This document shows positions 50,644 to 59,164 of a stretch of 64,000 nt of DNA, piece after piece. Source of the stretch: Roseburia hominis A2-183 (GTDB lineage: Bacteria; Bacillota; Clostridia; Lachnospirales; Lachnospiraceae). The notes under the pieces were generated by a model that saw nothing but the letters and a program-made list of their open reading frames with translations, had not been told where the DNA came from and did no database searches. Location: NCBI RefSeq assembly GCF_000225345.1, contig NC_015977.1, positions 1,409,501 through 1,473,500 on the forward strand. The letters are read 5' to 3'. Both the position numbers and the translations under genes were made by a program. The first letter of the stretch is position 1; the number at the start of each line of letters is the position of its first letter.

Positions 50644-51660
50644 ATGGTTACAATAAAAGATATTGCCAGAGAGTCAGGCTATTCCGTCAGCACGGTTTCC
50701 AGAGTGCTTAATAATAGAAATGATGTCAGCCCGGATGCAAGAAAAAAGATCGAGGAAGTTGTCGCAAAGTTTAATTTTGTGCCGAACAACAATGCGAAGC
50801 ATTTAAAACAGAACAATTCCAAGGCAATCGGCGTACTGGTCAAAGGTATCTCAAATATGCTTTTTGCCAGTGTCGTGGAGGAAATCCAGCGCATGATCGA
50901 GAAAACGGAATATACGCTGGTCGTGTCTTATCTGGACGAGGATGCAGATGAGGTAGAGCAGGCAATTCTTCTTTGCAGGGAGAGAAAGCCGCTTGGGCTT
51001 TTGTTCCTCGGCGGTAATCCGGAATATTTTCACCGGGAGTTCTCCGGTGTGGATGTGCCGTGTGTGTTGGTGACGAACCGTGCCAATGAGATGCATTTTG
51101 AGAATCTTTCCAGCGTTGCCACGGACGATATTGCAGCGGCACGCTGTGCGGTGGATCAGCTGTTTGTGGCTGGACACCGCAGAATCGGCATTCTCGGCGG
51201 TGATTTTGACAAGTCTTATACGAGTCATCAGCGTTTCCTGGGATGTGAGCAGAGCTTTTCGGAGCATGGGGCGGTTCTTGATGTGGAGCACTGCTATGAG
51301 AAGGCAAGATTCTCTTTTGGAAGCGCCTGCCGGGCGATGAAGCGCCTGATCGGGAAGTTTCCGGATGTGACCGCAGTGTTTGCAATGTCGGATGTGATGG
51401 CGATCGGGGCCATCCGCGCACTGCGTGATCTGGGGTACCGCGTGCCGGAGGATGTTTCCGTGATCGGTTTTGACGGTACATCGCTTGCAGAGTATTACAA
51501 TCCGAAGCTGGCGACGATCAAGCAGCAGCATCAGACGCTTGCAAACCGCAGCATCGAGATTTTATTCGGCCAGATCGAGTTGAAGAAAGAGCCGATTCAC
51601 GAGATTGTTCCGTTTGAGTTTGTAAATGGGGAGAGTATTCGAGTGATAGATGAAAGGTAA
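50644..51660 (+). CDS. LacI-family regulator of maltodextrin genes
   Basis: The 338-residue protein has the LacI DNA-binding head (TIKDIARESGYSVSTVSRVLNN, then a hinge helix NAKHLKQNNSKAIGV) and a periplasmic-binding-type sensor domain (about 60-335). It lies 50 bases behind the permease genes and overlaps the region before amylomaltase, so it is MalR-like. The 12-bp tandem sites at 47248 are plausible targets. ATG 50644 is used; the upstream in-frame start at 50602 lacks homology. Confidence 0.9.
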   Translation: MVTIKDIARESGYSVSTVSRVLNNRNDVSPDARKKIEEVVAKFNFVPNNNAKHLKQNNSKAIGVLVKGISNMLFASVVEEIQRMIEKTEYTLVVSYLDEDADEVEQAILLCRERKPLGLLFLGGNPEYFHREFSGVDVPCVLVTNRANEMHFENLSSVATDDIAAARCAVDQLFVAGHRRIGILGGDFDKSYTSHQRFLGCEQSFSEHGAVLDVEHCYEKARFSFGSACRAMKRLIGKFPDVTAVFAMSDVMAIGAIRALRDLGYRVPEDVSVIGFDGTSLAEYYNPKLATIKQQHQTLANRSIEILFGQIELKKEPIHEIVPFEFVNGESIRVIDER

Positions 51661-51670
51661 GGACGAGGTT

Positions 51671-53179
51671 ATGAGAAGTAGTGGAGTATTGATGCATATA
51701 TCATCCCTGCCATCTCCGTATGGAATTGGTACGATGGGAAAAGAAGCCAGAAAGTTTGCAGACTTTCTTGAAAAATCAGGACAGAAATACTGGCAGATTC
51801 TTCCGATCTGCCCCACAAGTTACGGTGATTCGCCGTATCAGTCATTTTCCAGCTTTGCAGGGAATCCGTATTTTATAGATCTGGAATACCTGTGTAAGGA
51901 AAAACTGTTGAAAAAGGCGGAGTGTGAGTCTTTCCCGTGGGGAAAGAAAGCAGACAAGGTGGATTACGGCGTGATGTACGAGTCGCGCTATAAGCTGTTA
52001 AAGATCGCGTTTGAGCGGTTCCTTCGCGCAGAGCCGGACGATTTTGAGGCGTTCTGTGAAAAAGAGGCAGACTGGCTTTCTGATTATGCGCTGTTTATGG
52101 CGTTAAAGGATGCCAACGGCGGAAACGCATGGTTTTCCTGGGAAAAAGATTTAAAGATGAGAAAACCGGAGGCACTTGCCGAGGCGAGAAGCACCTATGC
52201 GAAGGATATCCGCTTTTATCAGATGTTACAGTATCTGTTTTTCAAGCAGTGGTGGGAGCTAAAAGCCTATGTGAATGAAAAAGGTATTGAGATCATCGGG
52301 GATGTTCCGATCTACGTCGCAGGGGATTCTGCTGACGTATGGGCGAATCCGGAAGAGTTCTATCTGGATGAGGATTTAAATCCGATTGATGTGGCAGGGT
52401 GTCCGCCGGATGCATTTTCCGAGGACGGACAGCTCTGGGGCAATCCGTTGTTCCGTTGGGATGTAATGAAGAAAAACGGATACACCTGGTGGACGAAACG
52501 CATTGCGGCAATGTCAAAGCTTTACGATATTGTCCGGATTGACCATTTTCGCGGATTTGATTCCTACTATGCGATTCCGGCAAAGGATAAGACGGCAAAG
52601 AATGGTGAGTGGCGCAAGGGACCGGGCATGGATCTGTTTCATACGCTGGAGCAGAAGCTTGGCAGATTAAACATTATCGTGGAGGATCTGGGCTTTTTGA
52701 CACCGTCCGTGTTAAAGCTTGTTGCGGATTCCGGATTTCCGGGAATGAAAGTCATACAGTTTGCGTTTGACTCGAGAGAGGGAAGCAATTATCTCCCGCA
52801 TACCTACACGGAGCACTGTGTGGTGTACACCGGAACACATGACAATGATACGCTGCTTGGCTGGATGAAGACTGCGCCGAAGGAGAGCGTCAAATTTGCA
52901 AAGGAATACTTAAACCTCACGAAAGAGGAAGGCTATAACTGGGGCATGATGCGTGGTGCATGGTCTTCGGTCGGGGAGCTTGCGGTGGTGCCGATGCAGG
53001 ATCTGATCGGTCTTGGTTCGGAGGCACGCATGAACACGCCGTCCACCCTGGGGGGCAACTGGCAGTGGCGTGCAACATCAGATCAGATTACCGTCAAGCT
53101 TGCCAAACGGCTTTATAATTATATGGAAATGTACGGACGTCTCTGGGTGGGCGAAGATGCAGACAGAAAAGAGCAGTAA
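51671..53179 (+). CDS. malQ: 4-alpha-glucanotransferase (amylomaltase)
   Basis: The 502-residue GH77 enzyme transfers maltooligosaccharide units and frees glucose. Family features are SSLPSPYGIGTMG, YQSFSSFAGNPYFIDL, GDVPIYVAGDSADVWANPEEF, IVRIDHFRGFDSYYAIP with the nucleophile aspartate, NIIVEDLGFLTPSV with the acid/base glutamate, and TGTHDNDTLLGW. ATG 51671 follows AAGGACGAGG. It overlaps none of the LacI gene if this start is used. Together with the ABC transporter it breaks down maltodextrin inside the cell. Confidence 0.95.
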   Translation: MRSSGVLMHISSLPSPYGIGTMGKEARKFADFLEKSGQKYWQILPICPTSYGDSPYQSFSSFAGNPYFIDLEYLCKEKLLKKAECESFPWGKKADKVDYGVMYESRYKLLKIAFERFLRAEPDDFEAFCEKEADWLSDYALFMALKDANGGNAWFSWEKDLKMRKPEALAEARSTYAKDIRFYQMLQYLFFKQWWELKAYVNEKGIEIIGDVPIYVAGDSADVWANPEEFYLDEDLNPIDVAGCPPDAFSEDGQLWGNPLFRWDVMKKNGYTWWTKRIAAMSKLYDIVRIDHFRGFDSYYAIPAKDKTAKNGEWRKGPGMDLFHTLEQKLGRLNIIVEDLGFLTPSVLKLVADSGFPGMKVIQFAFDSREGSNYLPHTYTEHCVVYTGTHDNDTLLGWMKTAPKESVKFAKEYLNLTKEEGYNWGMMRGAWSSVGELAVVPMQDLIGLGSEARMNTPSTLGGNWQWRATSDQITVKLAKRLYNYMEMYGRLWVGEDADRKEQ

Positions 53180-53233
53180 ACAGTTGTAATTGCCGTGTAT
53201 CCGTGATACGATAAAAAAGAGCATTGCAGAAGA

Positions 53234-53273
53234 GAAACGCTCATCTGGCAGAGGCCGGGTGGGCGTTTTCGAT
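53234..53273 (+). terminator. Terminator after amylomaltase
   Basis: GAAACGCTCATCTGGC (53234-53249) and GCCGGGTGGGCGTTTTC (53254-53270) form a long stem with some G-T pairs and an AGAG loop. T-rich sequence follows. Confidence 0.65.
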
Positions 53274-53367
53274 TGTGTTTATATAGGAAAAACAGACGTG
53301 GAACAGAGCGGTGTATGTCCGGCACATGCCGGAAACAGCAGAATGTATGTTACGGTGGGAGAAACAG

Positions 53368-54306
53368 ATGCTTTATTTTATTGTGAATGAGAAGTCCAGA
53401 AGCGGCAGGGGCGCGCAGATCTGGAAAGAGGTACAGAGAGAACTTGTGAAGAGAGGAATCCATTACCGGCATTATGTCACGGAGCATGAGGGGCATGCCA
53501 CACGTCTTGCTGTCGAGATCTGCGCGAAGACGGATGATGATATCTGCCTTGCAGTGGTTGGCGGGGACGGAACGGCAAATGAGGTCATCAACGGCATCAC
53601 ACATCCGGAAAAAGTGCGGTTCGGACTGATACCGACCGGCTCGGGAAATGACCTGGCGAGAGGGTTAAAGCTTAGCGGCACGCCGTTGGAGAATCTGGCG
53701 CGCATGCTCTCCTGCATGCAGCGGGGGAGAGAGGCATGCACCGTGATCGATCTGGGAGAGGTGGCATGGGATGACTGCGAGAAGCCGAGAAAGTTCGCCA
53801 TCAGTGCCGGCGTGGGACTTGACGCGTTAGTCTGCAAAAAAGCCCTGACATCGAAGCTGAAAGTATTTTTAAATAAGCTGCATCTGGGCAAACTGACCTA
53901 TCTGCTCATTACGGTGCAGTCGCTTTTTTCCATGCAGACGACGGAGGCTGCGGTGCGTCTGGACGAGACCCCGGAGCGGAAGTTAGACCGCATCATCTAT
54001 ATCGCGGCGATGAACTTTAAGGCAGAGGGAGGCGGCGTTCCCATGGCGCCGAAGGCGGATGCCACGGACGGAAAGCTTTCGATCTGCAGTGTACACGGAA
54101 TTCCGAAGTGGCGCACATTTTTATGCCTGCCGTTCCTCGTGGCGGCAAAGCATACGGGAATCCGCGGATTTGACATAGACGACTGCGGCACATGCGAGGT
54201 CCGGCTGAAGGATCCTATGGTGCTGCATGCGGATGGAGAATACTGTGGTGATGTCACGAAGCTGCAATTCCGCTGTCTGCCGGGAATGCTGCGGGTGATG
54301 CTGTAG
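53368..54306 (+). CDS. Diacylglycerol/lipid kinase, DagK family
   Basis: The 312-residue protein has the lipid-kinase catalytic domain with FIVNEKSRSGRG at the start, VVGGDGTANEVINGI around residue 65 and LIPTGSGNDLARGL. It phosphorylates diacylglycerol or a related lipid for recycling into phospholipid. ATG 53368 follows GGTGGGAG; the longer frame begins in a stretch without homology. It is a lone gene between terminators. Confidence 0.9.
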   Translation: MLYFIVNEKSRSGRGAQIWKEVQRELVKRGIHYRHYVTEHEGHATRLAVEICAKTDDDICLAVVGGDGTANEVINGITHPEKVRFGLIPTGSGNDLARGLKLSGTPLENLARMLSCMQRGREACTVIDLGEVAWDDCEKPRKFAISAGVGLDALVCKKALTSKLKVFLNKLHLGKLTYLLITVQSLFSMQTTEAAVRLDETPERKLDRIIYIAAMNFKAEGGGVPMAPKADATDGKLSICSVHGIPKWRTFLCLPFLVAAKHTGIRGFDIDDCGTCEVRLKDPMVLHADGEYCGDVTKLQFRCLPGMLRVML

Positions 54307-54384
54307 AAAAGCGAAGTGTACAGATCCCCGGCTTTGTCTGCGCCAGAAGGTCATCCGCGCGCGATGATATTTTAGTTTCCGCGG

Positions 54385-54413
54385 GAATAATTACAGATCC
54401 CCCTTCATACATT
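54385..54413 (+). promoter_or_regulatory. Sigma-E-type sporulation promoter of spoIVA
   Basis: GAATAAT (54385-54391) and CATACATT (54406-54413), 14 bases apart, fit the sigma-E consensus (-35 close to GAATATT, -10 CATACANT). spoIVA is a known sigma-E gene in Bacillus and Clostridia. Transcription would begin near 54420, 20 bases ahead of the start codon. Confidence 0.75.
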
Positions 54414-54439
54414 TTATTAAGTATGGAAGGGGTATTTTT
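54399..54439 (+). terminator. Hairpin between the lipid kinase gene and spoIVA
   Basis: CCCCTTCATAC (54400-54410) pairs with GTATGGAAGGGG (54421-54432) with one bulged G, then TATTTTT. It can end transcripts from upstream. It cannot form in RNA started at the sigma-E promoter, because the left arm is part of the -10 box. The right arm contains the spoIVA ribosome binding site, so read-through RNA would also be poorly translated. Confidence 0.55.
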
Positions 54440-55924
54440 ATGGACATCAGCAGCAAAAAAGAGTTTGATTTATACAAAGATATACAAAACCGCACAGACG
54501 GGGAGGTGTATCTTGGAATTGTAGGACCGGTCCGGACCGGAAAGTCAACGTTTATCAAACGGTTTATGGATCTTATGGTACTTCCCTATATGGAAGATGT
54601 ACATAGCAGGCAGCGCACGATTGATGAATTACCCCAGTCTGCACAGGGAAAAACCATCATGACGACGGAACCGAAGTTTATTCCGAAAGACGCGGCAGAG
54701 ATCGCGCTTGAAGATGATACGCGGATTAAAATCCGTCTGATTGACTGTGTCGGCTTTATGGTGGACGGAGCCACAGGACACATGGAAGGAAGCACGGACC
54801 GTATGGTTCATACGCCGTGGTTCGACCATGAGATTCCGTTTGTGGAGGCGGCGTCCATCGGTACGGAAAAAGTCATAAGGGATCATGCGACGATCGGCAT
54901 TGTGGTGACAACAGACGGAAGTATCGGAGATTTGCCGCGGGAAAATTATGTGAATGCGGAAGAGCAGACCGTGCAGGAACTGGAGGAGATTGGCAAGCCC
55001 TATGTTGTGGTGCTCAATTCGACGAGACCCTACAGCGAGGAGACCGTCCGCATTGCGGAGGGACTTCGGGAAAAGTACCAGACGGCGGTGTTGCCGGTGA
55101 ATTGCGAGCAGCTTCGCAAAGATGATGTCTTTCATATATTAGAGCAGATTTTATATGAGTTCCCGGTCGCCCGCATGGAATTCTATATTCCGAAATGGAC
55201 GGAAATGCTCCCGCCCGATCATCCGATGAAGGCGGAAATCATACAGAGCGCCAGAACGATCCTCGGTGGAATGCGAAAAGTGAAAGATATTTATGCACAG
55301 GATTTTACGCCGGAGCACTATGTCTCGCGGATGAAATTGGAGGAAGTGGATCTTGCATCTGGCTGCGCCAAAATCCGCATGGAGGTCGCTGAGAAGTATT
55401 ACTATGAAAATATGAGCGAGCTTGCGGGTGTGCCGATTGCCGGCGAATATGAACTGATCGCGCTGGTGAAGGAGATGTCGCAGCGAAAAGAGGCATATGA
55501 AAAGGTGGCGGACGCGATGGCGGCGGTACAGGTGAAAGGCTATGGCGTGGTAGGCCCCGGACTCTCCGATATTAAAATGGAAGATCCGGTGCTCATCAAG
55601 CACGGAAATAAATTCGGCGTCCGCATCCGCGCAACCTCCCCCTCGATCCACATGATCCGTGCCAATATTGAGACCGAGATCGCGCCGATCGTCGGAAGCG
55701 AGGAGCAGGCGAATGATCTGATCGCCTACATCAGAGAGGGCGAAAAGAGCGAGGAGGGAGCCTGGGAGACCAATATTTTCGGAAAATCCATCGGTGAGCT
55801 GATGGAGAACGGCATCCGCGGCAAGATCTCGATGATGGATGACGAGTGTCAAATGAAGCTGCAGGATACTATGCAGAAAATTGTGAACGACAACAACGGC
55901 GGGATGGTATGCATTATTTTGTAG
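54440..55924 (+). CDS. spoIVA: Stage IV sporulation protein A
   Basis: SpoIVA is an ATPase that polymerises on the forespore surface as the base of the spore coat. The 494-residue protein starts with DLYKDIQNRTDGEVYLGIVGPVRTGKSTFIKRF-type sequence, with Walker A GPVRTGKS around residue 30, and has the sensor and switch regions TEPKFIPKDA and DCVGFMVDGATGH. It ends in the conserved GGMVCIIL tail that anchors it through SpoVM and the membrane. GGAAGGGG lies before the ATG. Its presence shows that the organism carries sporulation genes. Confidence 0.96.
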   Translation: MDISSKKEFDLYKDIQNRTDGEVYLGIVGPVRTGKSTFIKRFMDLMVLPYMEDVHSRQRTIDELPQSAQGKTIMTTEPKFIPKDAAEIALEDDTRIKIRLIDCVGFMVDGATGHMEGSTDRMVHTPWFDHEIPFVEAASIGTEKVIRDHATIGIVVTTDGSIGDLPRENYVNAEEQTVQELEEIGKPYVVVLNSTRPYSEETVRIAEGLREKYQTAVLPVNCEQLRKDDVFHILEQILYEFPVARMEFYIPKWTEMLPPDHPMKAEIIQSARTILGGMRKVKDIYAQDFTPEHYVSRMKLEEVDLASGCAKIRMEVAEKYYYENMSELAGVPIAGEYELIALVKEMSQRKEAYEKVADAMAAVQVKGYGVVGPGLSDIKMEDPVLIKHGNKFGVRIRATSPSIHMIRANIETEIAPIVGSEEQANDLIAYIREGEKSEEGAWETNIFGKSIGELMENGIRGKISMMDDECQMKLQDTMQKIVNDNNGGMVCIIL

Positions 55925-55950
55925 GGCAGGAAGAAAAAGGAAGCAGAAAA

Positions 55951-56042
55951 AGCATTTGAAAATGTGACAGGAAAATGTGCGGGAAAGCATCAGAAAATAT
56001 CAGTAATGAGGAAGCGCAATGAGCATTTGAAAATGTGACAGG
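55951..56042 (+). repeat. 21-bp direct repeat downstream of spoIVA
   Basis: The 21 bases at 55951-55971 (AGCATTTGAAAATGTGACAG and one more G) recur exactly at 56023-56043 within one base of indexing. The 70 bases between contain related AAAATGTG and GAAAGCAT pieces. Purpose unknown. Confidence 0.7.
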
Positions 56043-56189
56043 GAACTCGCAGGCAGGAAAAACAGAGGTGGGAAATTTGTACGACAGACACCGGTCCGGG
56101 TGTAGAAACGGATAGATTGACACTTCTGATAAAGATCGGTATTATAATTAAATGTTTATGAGACTCAGATCCTGAATTTGATATGACCA

Positions 56190-56362
56190 ACGGGTCTATA
56201 GTGGGAAAAGTTGCCTGTGAGACCCGTTTTTCCCTGTGATTCGGGTCTCAGAGAAGAAAAAGTGCTCCTGAGACCCGTTTCCTATGGCCTTTCATGTTAA
56301 ATATGATGGGAAACAAGGAAAAACGGGTCTGGAGAGGATATTTTTGCCGTACAGACCCGTTT
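56190..56362. repeat. Three consecutive hairpins with the same AAACGGGTCT stem
   Basis: ACGGGTCT (56190-56197) faces AGACCCGT (56220-56227) followed by a T run. CGGGTCTCAG (56242-56251) faces CTGAGACCCG (56268-56277). AAACGGGTCT (56321-56330) faces AGACCCGTTT (56353-56362). The loops differ completely. The first resembles a terminator of spoIVA. The remaining sequence from 55925 to 56618 holds no gene that I can support. Confidence 0.8.
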
Positions 56363-56618
56363 GAAAAAGATGCAGGTACCAAAATCCGTACGGAAAGCCA
56401 GATCAAGCCCGGAAAACGAAAGGGAAAATGAATTGATTACAAGGAAAACCAAATTGTCCCAGGAAATCGACTGTGAAGCCAAATCTCGGTCAAAAGTCAG
56501 GATGCAAAGAGAAACAGATCAGAAAACAGCCGAAAGCATAAAACGATCGAAAATGGCACCGCAAGATCGGGTGAGACAACGAACAAACAGAAATCAGTAG
56601 ATGTGGAAGAGGAATAAA

Positions 56619-57629
56619 ATGGCACAGATGATAGAAATAACAGATTTTGATGCACCGGAATTGGATGTGTATGCAAGACTGACAGAGAATCAGTTGATTA
56701 ACCGCCATGAGCCGGAAAAAGGCATGTTTATTGCGGAAAGTCCCAAGGTTATCGAGAGGGCGCTGGACGCAGGCTATATGCCGGTGTCAATTCTGACGGA
56801 AAAAAGGCATATTGAGGGAGAGGGACAGAAGATTCTTGCGCGATGCGGGGAGATCCCGGTCTACACGGCGGAGTTTGATGTACTCACGAAGCTGACGGGG
56901 TTTCAACTGACCAGAGGAATGCTCTGTGTGATGTACCGGCAGCCGCTCCCCTCGGTGCGGAGTGTCTGCAAGGGGGCAAAACGAATTGCAGTTTTGGAAA
57001 ATGTGGTAAATCCGACGAACGTGGGCGCTATTTTCCGTTCAGCTGCGGCGCTTGGAATGGATGCGGTGCTGTTGACCACGGGGTGCAGCAACCCGCTTTA
57101 CCGGAGAGCAATCCGCGTGAGTATGGGTACGGTGTTTCAGGTGCCGTGGACATATCTTGGTGAGGAGACAAAGCCGGAGACTGTGAGAAATCCGGATCCG
57201 GAAGAAGAGAAAGAGCCGGGAACGGGGATAGAACGAAATCCGGATCCGGAAGAAGAGAAAGAGCCGGGAACAGGGATAGAACGAAACTCGGAGCAGGAAG
57301 AGAAAGCAGATTCCGGGAATTGGCAGAAGCAGCTTCATGAACTGGGATTTCATACGGTGGCGATGGCATTGAAAGAGGATTCCTTAAGTATTGATAATCC
57401 GAAGCTTATGAATGAGGACAAGCTTGCAATTGTACTGGGAACAGAGGGAGATGGTCTGGCACCGGAGACGATCGCAGCATGCGATGATACGGTATGCATT
57501 CCAATGGCGCACGGCGTCGATTCTTTAAATGTTGCAGCTGCCAGTGCGGTTGCGTTCTGGCAGCTTGGAAGACAGGCACACAAAGATAATTGCTGCAACA
57601 TGAACTTAAATTATCAGCTATGGGAATGA
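56619..57629 (+). CDS. TrmH/SpoU-family RNA methyltransferase with internal repeat
   Basis: The 336-residue protein has a substrate-binding N-terminal domain (about 1-100, GMFIAESPKVIERAL) and a SPOUT methyltransferase domain with the three TrmH motifs: NPTNVGAIFRSAAALG, IVLGTEGDGL and IPMAHGVDSLNVAAASAVAFW. It would methylate a 2'-hydroxyl in rRNA or tRNA. Between motifs 1 and 2 an acidic insert (about residues 186-230) is made of a 16-residue repeat (RNPDPEEEKEPGTGIE) encoded by a 48-bp tandem repeat. ATG 56619 follows GGAAGAGGAA. Confidence 0.85.
   Translation: MAQMIEITDFDAPELDVYARLTENQLINRHEPEKGMFIAESPKVIERALDAGYMPVSILTEKRHIEGEGQKILARCGEIPVYTAEFDVLTKLTGFQLTRGMLCVMYRQPLPSVRSVCKGAKRIAVLENVVNPTNVGAIFRSAAALGMDAVLLTTGCSNPLYRRAIRVSMGTVFQVPWTYLGEETKPETVRNPDPEEEKEPGTGIERNPDPEEEKEPGTGIERNSEQEEKADSGNWQKQLHELGFHTVAMALKEDSLSIDNPKLMNEDKLAIVLGTEGDGLAPETIAACDDTVCIPMAHGVDSLNVAAASAVAFWQLGRQAHKDNCCNMNLNYQLWE
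57187..57297 (+). repeat. 48-bp tandem repeat inside the RNA methyltransferase gene
   Basis: Two full units (57187-57234 and 57235-57282) differ at one base, and a third, diverged and partial unit starts at 57283. The period is a multiple of three and keeps the frame. Confidence 0.9.
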
Positions 57630-58204
57630 CGGGAACCGGTGTGCTGCTTTGCGTCATCCTCTTTTGTCTCTGGCAGCGACTGGTACTGGTCGGATTTCTG
57701 GAATTCCTTCATGGCATCATCGTAGGCTGCGATGATGTATTCTTTCATGGGATCTTCCTCGCTGATATGGGTGAGCGCGTCCAGATAGACAGATTGCGCC
57801 TCCTCCTTGGAAGTGCTGTGCGCAAGACCCGACTCAAGGGAGCCACGCATTGCCTGGACACGAGCCGCCTGCTGGTATAGCTGTGGATCTTCCGCCTGCA
57901 GAAAGCGCATCTCTTCTGATGTAAGCTTTTTGCCGCTCTTTAATTTCGCAATGATTTTGGCAAGGTAGGCTTTTTTCTCTTCCTCGCTCATGCCGTAGGC
58001 GGGACTGAGAAGCTCCGAGATATTCTGCGTGACAGAAAAACTGTCGAGCGCCGATGCCGCAGAGCCGGTATCAGCCGTTGCTTCGCCGCGGTTTAATCCG
58101 ATGTTTGAGTGGCTTAAATGGTCAAAAATGCGCTCGGTGGCGGAGCGTTTGTCGCGCTCCGGATGAAGAAGTTTATTGATCCCTGTCAGATGAAGTGTCT
58201 GCAT
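57614..58204 (-). CDS. Uncharacterised 196-residue protein
   Basis: I do not recognise the family. It is hydrophilic and mostly helical, with YGMSEEEKKAYLAKIIAKLKSGKKLTSEEMRFLQ near the middle. No signal peptide, membrane segment or metal motif is seen. AAAGGA precedes the ATG on the minus strand. Its 3' end overlaps the convergent methyltransferase gene by 16 bases. Both the coding pattern and ribosome binding site support a real gene. Confidence 0.65.
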   Translation of the reverse strand: MQTLHLTGINKLLHPERDKRSATERIFDHLSHSNIGLNRGEATADTGSAASALDSFSVTQNISELLSPAYGMSEEEKKAYLAKIIAKLKSGKKLTSEEMRFLQAEDPQLYQQAARVQAMRGSLESGLAHSTSKEEAQSVYLDALTHISEEDPMKEYIIAAYDDAMKEFQKSDQYQSLPETKEDDAKQHTGSRHSHS

Positions 58205-58448
58205 AAAAAAATCCTTTCATGTGAAAAAAATATGATATGAGAAATAACTGTCCAATGAAAAATATCGTGAATCCAAGAAAGCTGTCATGAATTCCGAAAA
58301 AACTGTCACGGATTCCTAGCGGGAAATAATTGCCATAAAATCATAATGCTGCCTTTAAAGAGAAGCGCACAGGAGTAAAAGGGAACTCTGGCAGAAAAGC
58401 CGTTCCTGTGTTACTATGATATATATCGGAAAGAACGGAGAGAAAATA

Positions 58449-59093
58449 ATGAAAAACTTTATTCAGGGAATGTATCAGAAGAAACATTTTGCAAGGAGAC
58501 TCATCTCGGTAATTCTCGCGGTGATCGTCATGGGATTTGCTCTGTCATGGCTGGTGCTGGTCAATTTTGGAACAGACCCCTGCACGAGCATGAATCTTGC
58601 TATTTCGGGCAGACTCGGCATGAGTCTCGGCAACTGGCAGGCGCTGCTCAACTGCCTTTTATTTATTATCGTGATATTGTGGGGACGGGAGTACATCGGA
58701 TTCGGAACGCTTGCCAATATGTTCCTCGTCGGCTATTCGATTGATTTTTTCTCGTGGGTATGGTCAAAAGTATTGCCGGACGGGCTGTTTGATTCCATGG
58801 CAGTGCGCATCGGCGTGCTGTTCCCGGCACTGGCGGTGTTCGTCGTCGCGGCAGGTGTGTATATGGTTACGGAACTGGGAACTGCCCCCTACGATGCTAT
58901 TCCGTTTCTGATTGTGAAGGCGCAGAAAAAGGTACCGTTCCGCGTGGTGCGCATGGTATTTGATTTTACGGTGATCGTGATTGCGTGGGTGTTCGGTGCG
59001 AAGATCGGTCTGGTGACGATCCTGATGGGCTTCACACTCGGTCCGGTCATCTCGTGGGTCGGAGAGAAAATGGCACCGTTTTTTAATGAATGA
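58449..59093 (+). CDS. YczE/YitT-like membrane protein
   Basis: The 214-residue protein has five or six transmembrane segments and the YczE-type pattern GTDPCTSMNLAISGRLGMSLGNWQ and later ELGTAPYDAIPFLIVKAQKKVPFRVVRM. YczE proteins have no firmly known function. ATG 58449 follows GGAGAG. It stands 71 bases ahead of the purine nucleoside phosphorylase gene, which has its own promoter. Confidence 0.8.
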   Translation: MKNFIQGMYQKKHFARRLISVILAVIVMGFALSWLVLVNFGTDPCTSMNLAISGRLGMSLGNWQALLNCLLFIIVILWGREYIGFGTLANMFLVGYSIDFFSWVWSKVLPDGLFDSMAVRIGVLFPALAVFVVAAGVYMVTELGTAPYDAIPFLIVKAQKKVPFRVVRMVFDFTVIVIAWVFGAKIGLVTILMGFTLGPVISWVGEKMAPFFNE

Positions 59094-59095
59094 GA

Positions 59096-59124
59096 TTGGA
59101 ATTTCAGAGCGCATGGTATATAAT
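59096..59124 (+). promoter_or_regulatory. Promoter of the purine nucleoside phosphorylase gene
   Basis: TTGGAA (59096-59101) and TATAAT (59119-59124) with a 17-base spacer, 40 bases ahead of the start codon. Confidence 0.65.
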
Positions 59125-59164
59125 ATAAATAATTTTGTGATCGAAAGGAAAAGGAGAACCGACA

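Noticed and set aside
55151..55990. Open frame of 279 codons on the minus strand opposite spoIVA
   Set aside because: It is a shadow of spoIVA, rich in His, Leu and Arg as usual for antisense frames.
56361..56600. Open frame of 79 codons ahead of the RNA methyltransferase gene
   Set aside because: It begins inside the third hairpin, has no ribosome binding site, and its Lys/Arg/Glu-rich sequence is typical of noncoding A-rich DNA.
58205..58448. Loose repeats of CTGTCA and GAATCC ahead of the YczE-like gene
   Set aside because: The copies are short and imperfect, and I could not establish a repeat unit or a convincing promoter.
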